From CAWDVB01 sp963824105 (lineage in GTDB: Bacteria; Actinomycetota; Actinomycetes; Propionibacteriales; Nocardioidaceae): 64,000 bases of DNA. The notes below the pieces were generated by a model. That model was not told the origin of the DNA and did no database searches. It was given only the letters and a program-made list of their open reading frames with translations. The stretch covers positions 353,799-417,798 of the forward strand of contig CAWGNN010000010.1 of NCBI GenBank assembly GCA_963824105.1. The letters run 5' to 3'. Shown piece by piece: positions 1 through 8,161 of this stretch. How positions within the stretch are numbered: the first letter of the stretch is position 1; the number at the start of each line of letters is the position of its first letter. A program made the translations under genes and the position numbers.

Positions 1-672
1 CTGCTCGGTGACCGGGTCCGGATGCAGGATCACGCCCTCGACCCCGGCGTCTACATCCGCTCGATGGCCTCCCGTGGTCACCTCGGCGGCCTGGCCTGGA
101 CCACTCCGCAGGCGCTGCGGGTCCTCGACGCCGCCGGCTGCGACGTCGTGCTGGTCGAGACCGTCGGCGTCGGCCAGTCCGAGGTCGAGATCGCCGGTCT
201 CGCCGACACCACGATCGTGCTGCTCGCCCCCGGCATGGGTGACGGAATCCAGGCCGCCAAGGCGGGCATCCTGGAGATCGGTGACATCTACGTGGTCAAC
301 AAGGCCGACCGAGAGGGCGCCGACGCCGTCAAGCGCGACCTCCGCGGGATGCTCAACCTCGCCGAGCGCCGGGAGGGGGCCTGGAAGCCGCCGATCGTCA
401 GCACGGTTGCCGAGACCGGGCAGGGCACCGACGAGCTCCTGGCCGCGATCAGGGATCACCAGGCCTGGCTGTCGGAGAGCGGTGAGCTGGACAACCGGCG
501 CGTCGACCGGGCCCGGGAGGAGATCGAGGCGATCGCCCTGACCACCCTCCGCGAGACCTGGGGCCAGATCGGTGCACGCACCGGCCTGCAGGGTCTGGCC
601 GAGAAGGTGGCGTCCGGAACCCTCGACCCGTATGCCGCAGCCGACACCTTGCTGGGATCACTGGGCGACTGA
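1..672 (+). CDS. meaB: MeaB-type GTPase chaperone of acyl-CoA mutases (3' part)
   Basis: The frame is open from the first base, so this is the C-terminal part (about 223 residues) of a gene that begins outside the window; the P-loop is missing for that reason. MeaB is a SIMIBI/G3E GTPase that binds cobalamin-dependent acyl-CoA mutases, gates cofactor loading and protects them from inactivation. Visible are the switch region ETVGVGQSE (fragment residues 53-61) and the guanine-specificity motif NKAD (100-103). The C-terminal helical part is of the length usual for MeaB. The acyl-CoA mutase large subunit gene lies 1.7 kb downstream and is the likely client. The fragment is strongly family-like. 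Confidence 0.93.
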   Translation: MLGDRVRMQDHALDPGVYIRSMASRGHLGGLAWTTPQALRVLDAAGCDVVLVETVGVGQSEVEIAGLADTTIVLLAPGMGDGIQAAKAGILEIGDIYVVNKADREGADAVKRDLRGMLNLAERREGAWKPPIVSTVAETGQGTDELLAAIRDHQAWLSESGELDNRRVDRAREEIEAIALTTLRETWGQIGARTGLQGLAEKVASGTLDPYAAADTLLGSLGD

Positions 673-689
673 CCCGGTAGTTTCACCTC

Positions 690-1187
690 GTGACCGAGAA
701 GCGGCTGCCCTTCGACCCGATCGACGAGGCCGCGCGCCTGTGGGGGGATCGCTGGGAGGGCGTCCCGCAGATGCACGCGGTCACCTCGATCATGCGGGTC
801 CAGCAGTTGGTGCTCGGCCGGCTGGACGAGATCCTCAAGCCCCACGGGCTCACGTTCGCCCGCTATGAGGCCCTGGTCCTGCTGACCTTCTCCCGACGCG
901 GCTCACTGCCGCTCGGCAAGATGGGGGAGCGACTTCAGGTCCACCCCACCTCGGTGACCTCGATCGTGCAGCGCCTGGAGTCGGCTGGGCTCATCACTCG
1001 AGAGCCCCACCCCAACGACGGGCGGGCGGTCCTCGCCTTCATCACCGACGAGGGGCGCGCCCTCGTCGAGAAGGCCACCGCCGACCTGGTCGATGCCGAG
1101 ATGGGCCTGCCCGGCGTTGCCGAGGAGGATCTGCGCCACCTCTCCGCCCTGCTCAAGCCGATCCGCGAGTCCGCCGGCGACTTCTGA
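690..1187 (+). CDS. MarR-family transcriptional regulator
   Basis: 165 residues with the MarR winged-helix layout. An N-terminal dimerisation helix is followed by a DNA-binding part around residues 55-115 containing RYEALVLL, a recognition helix in HPTSVTSIVQRLESAGLI, and the wing with HPNDGRA. A GTG start is chosen because it lies 17 bp after meaB and has TAGTTT at -12 to -7, so it can be a leaderless transcript as well as being read through from meaB. Its target and ligand cannot be read from the sequence. Its place between meaB and the mutase gene makes acyl-CoA metabolism a reasonable guess. Confidence 0.9.
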   Translation: MTEKRLPFDPIDEAARLWGDRWEGVPQMHAVTSIMRVQQLVLGRLDEILKPHGLTFARYEALVLLTFSRRGSLPLGKMGERLQVHPTSVTSIVQRLESAGLITREPHPNDGRAVLAFITDEGRALVEKATADLVDAEMGLPGVAEEDLRHLSALLKPIRESAGDF

Positions 1188-1253
1188 CCCAGGGTGGTTG
1201 GGGGATCCCGGAGCGATCGTCTCGAAATCACCGACCTTCTCCTGCCCTCCTGC

Positions 1254-1274
1254 CCCCGGTTATCCGGTCCGGGG
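1254..1274. terminator. possible weak hairpin between convergent genes
   Basis: CCCCGG and CCGGGG can pair across a 9-nt loop between the convergent marR and carbamate kinase genes. The stem is short and no T-run follows, so termination is only a guess. Confidence 0.3.
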
Positions 1275-1336
1275 ACGAGGTGGGTGAGGGCGCTGACGGT
1301 GCGCTCGGGCCTGTTTCGGGAGGGCGGACGGCCTCG

Positions 1337-2236
1337 TCAACCACCCTCGGAAGTGATCTGGGTGCCGGTGGTGCCGCTGGCGAGGTCGGTGGCCGCGTCG
1401 AGATGGCCGATGGCGGCCCGAGCGCCGGTGGCTCTGACGTAGTCGATGGCGGCACGAAGCTTCGGGCGGACCGATCCGGCGGGGAAGTCCGAGGGGTGGA
1501 TCTCGTCGGCGGTGACGTGCCCGATGGCTCGGGGGTGCTCGGTGCCGAAGTCGGCGTAGACGTGGGTGACGTCGGTGAGCAGGAGGAGCAGGTCGGCCTT
1601 GAGCTTCTCGGCGAGCAGAGCCGAGCTCAGGTCCTTGTCCACGACCGCCTCAACGCCTGTGAAGGTGCCGTCGGTGGCTCTTGCCACGGGAATGCCCCCG
1701 CCGCCGACGCAGATCACGATGCTGCCGCCACGGACCAGGTCCTCGATCTCGGCGAGCTCGATGATCCGTTGGGGGACCGGTGAGGGGACGACCCGGCGCC
1801 AGGAGTCCCCGTCGGCGGCGATGACCCAACCATGGCGTTCGGCGATCTGGCGGGCGGTCTCCTCGTCGTAGGTCGGGCCGATGAACTTGGTGGGGTCGGA
1901 GAATGCGGGGTCCTCCGGGTCGACCTCGACGTGGGTGAGCAGAGTGCAGGCCCGCTCGCCCAGCGCATTGGAGATCCAGTGTCCGATCAGGCCCTGCGTC
2001 TCGGCGACCAGGCTGTCCAGCGGGTACGGCGTGGTCAGGCGCGGGTCGCTGGAGGACTCCAGGGCGAGCAGGCCGACCTGCGGGCCGTTGCCGTGGGTGA
2101 TCACCAGGTCGTGCTCCTCGGCGAGCTTCAGCAGGCCGGTGACGGACTCCTTGACGCGGGTGATCTGGGCGGCGGCGTCGGGCTCCGCTCCGCGGGGGAG
2201 AAGCGCGTTCCCCCCGAGCGCGGCGACGATCAGCAT
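1337..2236 (-). CDS. arcC: carbamate kinase
   Basis: 299 residues, close to the usual carbamate kinase length of about 310. The enzyme interconverts ATP plus carbamate and ADP plus carbamoyl phosphate in the cytosol. Family motifs are the N-terminal ALGGNALL, THGNGPQVG, the glycine-rich CVGGGGIPV and VVDKDLSSALLA. The frame stays open far upstream, but the ATG at 2236 starts exactly at the beta strand LIVAALGG, and CATGAT at -12 to -7 fits a leaderless promoter. No arginine deiminase or ornithine carbamoyltransferase gene is beside it, so whether it makes ATP in fermentation or scavenges carbamoyl phosphate is not visible here. Confidence 0.93.
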   Translation of the reverse strand: MLIVAALGGNALLPRGAEPDAAAQITRVKESVTGLLKLAEEHDLVITHGNGPQVGLLALESSSDPRLTTPYPLDSLVAETQGLIGHWISNALGERACTLLTHVEVDPEDPAFSDPTKFIGPTYDEETARQIAERHGWVIAADGDSWRRVVPSPVPQRIIELAEIEDLVRGGSIVICVGGGGIPVARATDGTFTGVEAVVDKDLSSALLAEKLKADLLLLLTDVTHVYADFGTEHPRAIGHVTADEIHPSDFPAGSVRPKLRAAIDYVRATGARAAIGHLDAATDLASGTTGTQITSEGG

Positions 2237-2297
2237 GTCTTCATCATGGACCCTCGTTGGGGGTTCTCGCGGGTGGTAGAGGGGCGACGGGGCCGCC

Positions 2298-2335
2298 TTG
2301 TGGCAGATAGTTGGACGTCCTAGTATCTGGACGTG
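2298..2335 (+). promoter_or_regulatory. leaderless promoter of icmA with an internal palindrome
   Basis: TTGTGG (2298-2303) and TAGTAT (2321-2326) are separated by 17 bp, and the GTG start at 2333 lies where transcription should begin. Between the two boxes sits the perfect palindrome GGACGTCC (2313-2320). TGGACGT recurs as a direct repeat at 2312 and 2328, 16 bp apart. An acyl-CoA-responsive repressor binding here is inference. Confidence 0.6.
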
Positions 2336-4066
2336 AGCGAATCCAGGAAGCAGTGGCGCGCGGCGTACGCGTCGGCGGAAGCGAACGGAAAGGTCCGCGA
2401 CGCGGACTTCACCACGTTGTCGGGTGTTGAGGTCGACCCGGTCTACGGTCCCGACGGCGAGGTGGATCCCAATATCGGCTGGCCCGGGCAGTTCCCGTTC
2501 ACCCGGGGGCTCTACCCGACCGGCTACCGCGGCCGGACCTGGACGATCCGGCAGTTCGCCGGATTCGGCAACGCCGAGCAGACCAACGAGCGCTACCGGA
2601 TGATCCTGGGTCGTGGTGGCGGGGGGCTGTCGGTCGCCTTCGACATGCCCACGTTGATGGGTCGCGACTCCGACGACCCGAAGAGCCTCGGGGAGGTCGG
2701 GCACTGCGGTGTCGCGATCGACTCCGCCGCCGACATGGACGTCCTCTTCGGCGACATCCCGCTGGACGAGGTCACCACCTCGATGACGATCAGCGGACCG
2801 GCAGTCCCGATCTTCTGCATGTACCTCGTCGCCGCCGAGCGGCAGGGCGTCGACACCGGTGTGCTGAACGGCACCCTGCAGACCGACATCTTCAAGGAGT
2901 ACATCGCCCAGAAGGAGTGGCTCTTCACTCCCGAGCCGCACCTGCGCCTCATCGGTGACCTGATGGCCTACTGCGCGGAGAACATCCCCGACTACAAGCC
3001 GCTGTCGGTGTCCGGGTACCACATCCGGGAGGCCGGCTCGACGGCCGCACAGGAGCTCGCCTTCACCCTGGCCGACGGCTTCGGCTACGTCGAGCTGGGG
3101 CTGTCGCGGGGCCTCGACATCGAGACCTTCGCCCCCGGCCTGTCGTTCTTCTTCGACGCTCACGTCGACTTCTTCGAGGAGATCGCGAAGTTCCGCGCTG
3201 CCCGGCGGATCTGGGCGCGCTGGATGCGTGACGTCTACGGCGCCCGCACCGAGAAGGCGCAGTGGCTGCGGTTCCACACCCAGACAGCCGGGGTGTCGCT
3301 GACCGCGCAGCAGCCGTACAACAACGTGGTCCGCACCGCGGTCGAGGCTCTGGCCGCGGTCATGGGCGGGACCAACTCGCTGCACACGAACGCGCTCGAC
3401 GAGACCCTCGCCCTGCCGTCCGAGCAGGCCGCGGAGATCGCCCTGCGCACCCAGCAGGTGCTGATGAACGAGACCGGCGTGATCAACGTCGCCGACCCGC
3501 TCGGCGGCTCCTGGTACGTCGAGGCGCTGACCGACAAGATCGAGGCCGAGGCCAACGCCATCTTCGACCGCATCCTCGCCATGGGCGGCTCCGACCTGAC
3601 CCACGACGACCTTCCGGGCCTCGCGGCGGCAGTCCAGGCCAACCAGGCCAACTCAGGCGCTGCCACCTGGCCGATGACCCGCGGCATCCTGCGCGGCATC
3701 GAGGACGGTTGGTTCATGGCGGAGATCGCCGATGCGGCCTTCATCTACCAGACCGCCCTGGAGAAGGACGAGAAGTTCGTCGTCGGGGTCAACACCCTCA
3801 CCGAGTCGATCACCCCGGAGCTGGAGATCCTCCGGGTGTCCCACGAGGTGGAGCGCGACCAGGTCAGCCAGTTGCAGCGACGCCGTGCCGACCGCGACGA
3901 GGCGGCCGTGAAGGCGTCCCTGGACCACATGATCGAGGTCGCCCGGACCGACGAGAACATGCTCCCCGCGATGCTCGAGGCCTGCCGGGTCGAGGCGACC
4001 CTCGGGGAGATCTGCGACGTCCTGCGCGCCGAGTGGGGCGAGTACCGCGAGCCGGCCCGCTTCTGA
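2333..4066 (+). CDS. icmA: isobutyryl-CoA mutase, large (substrate-binding) subunit
   Basis: 577 residues: the TIM-barrel half of an acyl-CoA mutase without the C-terminal B12 domain (no DxHxxG), ending in the EYREPARF tail seen in stand-alone large subunits. In methylmalonyl-CoA mutase, Tyr89 (IRQYAGF) and Arg207 (KEFMVR) hold the substrate carboxylate. Here they are Phe75 (IRQFAGF) and Gln193 (KEYIAQ), the pair that marks isobutyryl-CoA mutase, which interconverts isobutyryl- and n-butyryl-CoA. The active-site His lies in SGYHIREAG. The roughly 140-residue cobalamin-binding partner IcmB is not in the window; in Streptomyces it is also unlinked. meaB upstream supplies the chaperone. A hydroxyisobutyryl-CoA-type mutase is the main alternative, but it normally has Ile at the first position. 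Confidence 0.85.
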   Translation: MSESRKQWRAAYASAEANGKVRDADFTTLSGVEVDPVYGPDGEVDPNIGWPGQFPFTRGLYPTGYRGRTWTIRQFAGFGNAEQTNERYRMILGRGGGGLSVAFDMPTLMGRDSDDPKSLGEVGHCGVAIDSAADMDVLFGDIPLDEVTTSMTISGPAVPIFCMYLVAAERQGVDTGVLNGTLQTDIFKEYIAQKEWLFTPEPHLRLIGDLMAYCAENIPDYKPLSVSGYHIREAGSTAAQELAFTLADGFGYVELGLSRGLDIETFAPGLSFFFDAHVDFFEEIAKFRAARRIWARWMRDVYGARTEKAQWLRFHTQTAGVSLTAQQPYNNVVRTAVEALAAVMGGTNSLHTNALDETLALPSEQAAEIALRTQQVLMNETGVINVADPLGGSWYVEALTDKIEAEANAIFDRILAMGGSDLTHDDLPGLAAAVQANQANSGAATWPMTRGILRGIEDGWFMAEIADAAFIYQTALEKDEKFVVGVNTLTESITPELEILRVSHEVERDQVSQLQRRRADRDEAAVKASLDHMIEVARTDENMLPAMLEACRVEATLGEICDVLRAEWGEYREPARF

Positions 4067-4118
4067 CTCTCGGCACCACGTGTGACGGGTGGGCGTGGGG
4101 GTCGGCAGAATGGCACCC

Positions 4119-5057
4119 ATGAGCATGCCGTTCTCACGCCCTGGCGCCTTCGACCTGTCCGCCCTCAAGCGACCCGCCGCCTCGCCTTCCGGCGAAGCGG
4201 GTGGTTCACCGTCAGATGCCGCAGGCGGATCGTTCTCCGTCCTGCTCAACGAGCAGAACTTCGCCGAGACGATGGACAAGTCGCTCAGCGCACCGGTCGT
4301 CCTCATCGTCTACTCGCCGTCCCAGCTGCCGCAGAGCGCGACGATGGCCGCCGACCTGGGGGCGATCGCCGACGAGATGCAGGGCCGCTTCCTCGTGGCC
4401 AAGCTCGACGCCGACGCGACGCCCCAGCTCGCCCAGGCGCTGCAGATCCCGTCGGTCCCGCTGGTGGCCGTGGCGGTGCAGGGCCGGCTGGCCCCGCTGC
4501 TGCAGGACGTGGTCGACCGAGACCAGCTCCGCGAGATCATGAGCCAGGTGCTGGACCAGATGGTCGCCCAGGGCGTCACCGGGCGGCACCAGCCCGCCGG
4601 GGGAGCGGCCCCCGAGCCCAGGGATGCGGCGGACGACGAGCCCGAGACGCCGCCGCGGCTGGTCCCCGCGGAGGAGGCCCTGGTCACCGGCGACATGGCC
4701 ACGGCGATCGCGGAGTACGAGAAGCTGCTGGCCGACAACCCGGGCGACGTCGATGCCGCGATCGGGCTGGCCCGCGCGCAACTGGTCCAGCGGACCACTG
4801 GGCTCGACCTCAACCAGGTCCGCGCCGCAGCGGCCGAGTCGCCCGACGACGTTGACGCCCAGTTCAAGGTGGCCGACCTCGACCTGATCGGCGGTCACGT
4901 CGACGATGCGTTCAACCGGCTCATCGATCTGGTCCGGCGGACCTCCGGCGACGACCGGGACCGGGTGCGGGTGCGCCTCATCGACCTCTTCGTGGTCGTC
5001 GGCGACGACCCGCGAGTGATCAAGGCCCGCCAGAACCTCGCCAGCGCCCTCTACTGA
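4119..5057 (+). CDS. thioredoxin-fold/TPR protein lacking CxxC (CnoX/YbbN-like)
   Basis: 312 residues. An N-terminal low-complexity stretch leads into a thioredoxin fold (about residues 40-150), followed by helical TPR-like repeats (about 185-312, with AIAEYEKLLADNPGDVDAAIGLARA). The redox site is replaced by YSPSQLPQS, so there is no cysteine pair and oxidoreductase activity is unlikely. The architecture matches the E. coli chaperedoxin CnoX and mycobacterial Rv1324, which makes a holdase or co-chaperone role plausible. The start at 4119 (MSMPFSRPGAFDL) was chosen over ATG 4110 and GTG 4089 because family members begin with this PFSRPGA motif. Its stop overlaps the convergent NUDIX gene by 7 bp. 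Confidence 0.85.
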   Translation: MSMPFSRPGAFDLSALKRPAASPSGEAGGSPSDAAGGSFSVLLNEQNFAETMDKSLSAPVVLIVYSPSQLPQSATMAADLGAIADEMQGRFLVAKLDADATPQLAQALQIPSVPLVAVAVQGRLAPLLQDVVDRDQLREIMSQVLDQMVAQGVTGRHQPAGGAAPEPRDAADDEPETPPRLVPAEEALVTGDMATAIAEYEKLLADNPGDVDAAIGLARAQLVQRTTGLDLNQVRAAAAESPDDVDAQFKVADLDLIGGHVDDAFNRLIDLVRRTSGDDRDRVRVRLIDLFVVVGDDPRVIKARQNLASALY

Positions 5058-5866
5058 CCGTCGGTGCGGCCGGACTCGGAGTACGGCGCGGTGCCTCCGC
5101 GAAGGTTCCCCAGTGCCGCCCGGATCCGGCGCAGCGTGAAGTCGGTCGCCTTGCCCTCCAGCTCGTCGACGGGGAGGAACTCCACCCCGGCGATCTCCCG
5201 TGGCTGCAGGGTGAGCGTCTCCGTGATCGCCGGATCCCACACTCCGCCGTCGAAGACCAGGCAGAGCGCGTCGTCCCAGCCGCCCCACGGCGGCAGCCAG
5301 TCGGTCAGCAGCAGGTCGCCAGCAGGAGCGTCGAGTCCGAGCTCCTCCTTGATCTCACGGGAGACCGCGAGCTGGGGCGACTCCCCGACCTCGATCACCC
5401 CGCCGGGCAGGTCCCAGTCCTTCTTGTAGGTGAGCCGGCAGACCAGCACCCGGTCCTCGGCGTCGCGCATCAGCATCTGCGAGATCGCCCTCTTGCGGGG
5501 CAGGAACGAGTTGAGCAGCGCCCGGAAGCCGCTGGGTTCGGTCACCGGCTCGTCGGAGACCACCCGGGCGAAGAGGAGCCGGTCGTGCCGATCGCCCTCC
5601 ATGTCGACCAGGCCGCGCATGAGGCCCTCTCGGTGCAGGCCCGCCCAGGTGGCGATCCGTGCCGAGACGGGCTGAGACGGGTCGACCCACGCCTCAACGC
5701 GGTGCTGCTTGAGGTCGACGAAGGCCATCTCGAGCATGGCAGCGACGCGTTGCACAGCCTCGGTGAACCCGAGTTCCTCGACCTCGACGGTCCACCAAAC
5801 CCGGGCCACCCCGTTGCCGATCGGCGACAGCGTCACGCCGTCACGCGTTACCTCGTCGCCGGCCAC
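5051..5866 (-). CDS. GNAT-like / NUDIX hydrolase fusion protein
   Basis: 271 residues in two parts. Residues about 10-110 look like a divergent GNAT acetyltransferase fold (AFVDLKQHRVEAWVDPSQP, then ATWAGLHREGLMRGLVDMEG). Residues about 125-250 are a NUDIX domain whose full box runs from GGVIEVGE through REIKEELGL, giving the metal-binding RExxEE core. NUDIX enzymes cleave nucleoside diphosphates linked to another moiety; the substrate is not readable here. The GTG start has TAGCCT at -12 to -7, fitting leaderless transcription. The GNAT assignment is weaker than the NUDIX one. Confidence 0.85.
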   Translation of the reverse strand: MAGDEVTRDGVTLSPIGNGVARVWWTVEVEELGFTEAVQRVAAMLEMAFVDLKQHRVEAWVDPSQPVSARIATWAGLHREGLMRGLVDMEGDRHDRLLFARVVSDEPVTEPSGFRALLNSFLPRKRAISQMLMRDAEDRVLVCRLTYKKDWDLPGGVIEVGESPQLAVSREIKEELGLDAPAGDLLLTDWLPPWGGWDDALCLVFDGGVWDPAITETLTLQPREIAGVEFLPVDELEGKATDFTLRRIRAALGNLRGGTAPYSESGRTDGQ

Positions 5867-5949
5867 CCTTGCAGGCTAGCCGTACTGCATGGCCGTCCGG
5901 TGGGGGACATCTCTCGAACGCAGTACCCCTTGGTCGCCTGAGAGGGTTT

Positions 5950-8001
5950 CTACTTGGCGGCGTAGATGCCGTCGATCTGGACGGGTCTGCCGCTGCTGAG
6001 CACGACGATCGACAAGGTGCCCTTCTTGACCCTGCCGAACTTCTTGAGGTTGATGACGACCTTCTTGTGGTTCTTCGGGCTGGCGAGCCGGTAGGTGCCC
6101 AGGTCGGTCCCGTTGAAGTGCACCCAGATCTTGCCGTTGCGCGGCCCCTTGGCGACCAGCAGAGCCAACTGCTTGGCCTTGATCCCCTTGAGGCTCATGG
6201 TGGCGCCCCGCCAGGTGGTGACGGTGGCGGTGCCGCGGTAGAAGCCCTTGACCTTCTCCCGGGTCCAGCCGGCGCTGACCGTGGCGGTCCGGTCGTCCAC
6301 CGGCGTCGTCGTGCACCGCTGGGTGAGGAACACCTCGGGGTTGCCCCAGACATCGGTGGCGGCAGAACTGAAGCAGTAGGTGTGTCCCGGTTTCGCGGCG
6401 TGCCTGGCTCGCGTCGTCGTCACGCCGCTCTTCCAGAGCGACCAGGAACCGAAACCGCCGTTCCACGGGGCGACCCTCGCCCTCACGTCATATCCGGCGA
6501 TGGCCGACCAGTCCGTGGCCTTCCACGACACCGGGATCCGTGCTCGCTTCCAGAGGGCTGCAGTCGGCCCGGTCGTCACGGTGAACGGCGAACCGAAGTC
6601 GTAGCTCGACTCGAAGATCTCGCTGATGCTGCCTCCAGAGGGAGTCTGCGACCAGAAGGCGGAGATGTTGCCCAGCGAGTCGGTGGCGAGGGTGAAGCTC
6701 GAGACCGAAGAGTTGTTCGAGTCCGAGATCGTCGTCGGGGTGGCCCATGACCCGTTGAAGGTGCGCAGTGTCCCCGTGAGCTGTCCGTTGGACTGCCAGA
6801 CCGCGACCGCGTCCCCGAAGTTGTCGATGCCGATCTGGGGCAAGCTCGCTGATACGGAGGTGTCCGAGAGCGGCGTCGCGTTCCGGGTCCAGCTTGATGC
6901 GCCGTAGTTCTTCCGGCCCGTGATCACCATGTCCGTGGACGTGCCGGTGTTGTACTCCCTCCAGACAGCCACGGTGTCTCCATAGGAGTCTGCGGCGACC
7001 TCAGGCCAAGAGGCGTCCGTGCTGGTGTCGGAGATGAAGCCTGCGGTACCCGACCACGAGGTCGGGTCGAGACCCAGGTCGGCGGCCTCGATGCCAGTGC
7101 CGGTGCCGTCGCCCCGCGTCCAGACCGCCGCGAACGTGCCGATGCCGGTTGCGGCGAGGTGGACCTGCGCTGGACTGTTGCTGTTCGCGGAGACAGGTGC
7201 CGGCGTGCCGCTCGCCCAGCCGCTGCCGGCCACGTAGCCGGCCCCTTGGACTTCGGCCGTCCCGGCGGTCGGGTCGGCGACCCAGAGGAACATGAAGTCG
7301 CCGACGGCGTCGGCCGCGACCACGGGTGCGCTGACGTCCGAGGCCGCAAGACCGGAGACGACTCGGATGGAGCTCCAGCTCCCACCCAGCGGACGCATCG
7401 CCGTCATGATCCGGTTCATGCTCTGGCCGGGGTCGTACGCCTTCCAGGCAATAGCCACGGTGCCGTCGCCGCCGACGGCGAGCTGGACATCACCTGGGGC
7501 CACGTCAGCGTCCAGTTGGTTGGGGATCGCCGCCGGGCCCGTCCAGGTGGCGCTGCCAGCCGGCTTGGTGTTGGTCCAGACCAGCTTGTTCGCGGTGCCC
7601 GACACCGCCTGAACCCAGACCGCGGTGACGTTGCCCAGTGGGTCGGCCACCAGCAGGGGCCGGCCGCCGCCGACCGCGTACGTGTGGGAGGTGTCGGAGA
7701 TCGCCACCGGGGTGGGTTCGTTCGTGGCCCAGTCGTTGCCGGTGGAGGTCGCCGGCAGGTAGCTGGCCATCACCGCTCCGTTGCCTGAGTTGGCCGCTGG
7801 CTCGACGTAGGCCATGGTCGAGTTGCCGAGGGAGTCGATCACCACGTTGGGCCAGCTCCGGGCGTTGCTGTCCGTAGTGAACTGATACCCGGGCTCCGGT
7901 GACCAACCACTGTTCGCGGTCGCCGAAGCCGTCGGGGCTGCTGCGAGAACCCCTCCGATGAGCGCCAGGGCGATCCCCCCGGCAAGTCCTACGCGTCGCA
8001 C
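5950..8001 (-). CDS. secreted repeat (propeller-like) protein of unknown function
   Basis: 683 residues from the GTG at 8001, which has GGGGGAAG 6 nt upstream and opens directly on a signal peptide (RR, about 20 hydrophobic residues, cleavage near TASATA). The mature part carries at least six copies, about 60-65 residues apart, of a motif like A-D-x-x-G-D/N-x-x-A-V-W (ADPLGNVTAVW, ADSYGDTVAVW, IDNFGDAVAVW, TDSLGNISAFW), as in beta-propellers. A fibronectin-like segment and a Lys-rich beta domain (GYDVRARV to DGIYAAK) follow. Two Cys near residues 555-580 may pair. A cell-surface or extracellular role is inferred; no catalytic motif is evident. Confidence 0.8.
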   Translation of the reverse strand: MRRVGLAGGIALALIGGVLAAAPTASATANSGWSPEPGYQFTTDSNARSWPNVVIDSLGNSTMAYVEPAANSGNGAVMASYLPATSTGNDWATNEPTPVAISDTSHTYAVGGGRPLLVADPLGNVTAVWVQAVSGTANKLVWTNTKPAGSATWTGPAAIPNQLDADVAPGDVQLAVGGDGTVAIAWKAYDPGQSMNRIMTAMRPLGGSWSSIRVVSGLAASDVSAPVVAADAVGDFMFLWVADPTAGTAEVQGAGYVAGSGWASGTPAPVSANSNSPAQVHLAATGIGTFAAVWTRGDGTGTGIEAADLGLDPTSWSGTAGFISDTSTDASWPEVAADSYGDTVAVWREYNTGTSTDMVITGRKNYGASSWTRNATPLSDTSVSASLPQIGIDNFGDAVAVWQSNGQLTGTLRTFNGSWATPTTISDSNNSSVSSFTLATDSLGNISAFWSQTPSGGSISEIFESSYDFGSPFTVTTGPTAALWKRARIPVSWKATDWSAIAGYDVRARVAPWNGGFGSWSLWKSGVTTTRARHAAKPGHTYCFSSAATDVWGNPEVFLTQRCTTTPVDDRTATVSAGWTREKVKGFYRGTATVTTWRGATMSLKGIKAKQLALLVAKGPRNGKIWVHFNGTDLGTYRLASPKNHKKVVINLKKFGRVKKGTLSIVVLSSGRPVQIDGIYAAK

Positions 8002-8161
8002 GTCGCTCTTCCCCCGTTTCAGATCCGGTTCAGCGGCCCGCGGGTCTGACACGTGTCCGACCGGGCCGAGTTGCGACGTTAGCGAGGAATTCCTGTGCGG
8101 GGGAGGGCGCACGCGGGCGTGTCAGTGAAATTGGCAAGAAACCCGCCGTCCCGATGGGCGA

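Noticed and set aside
2237..2332. cobalamin riboswitch before icmA
   Set aside because: The space is too short, no B12 box is seen, and the gene appears leaderless.
2237..3604. N-terminal extension of the carbamate kinase reading frame
   Set aside because: It is the antisense of icmA and has no family similarity; the kinase starts at ATG 2236.
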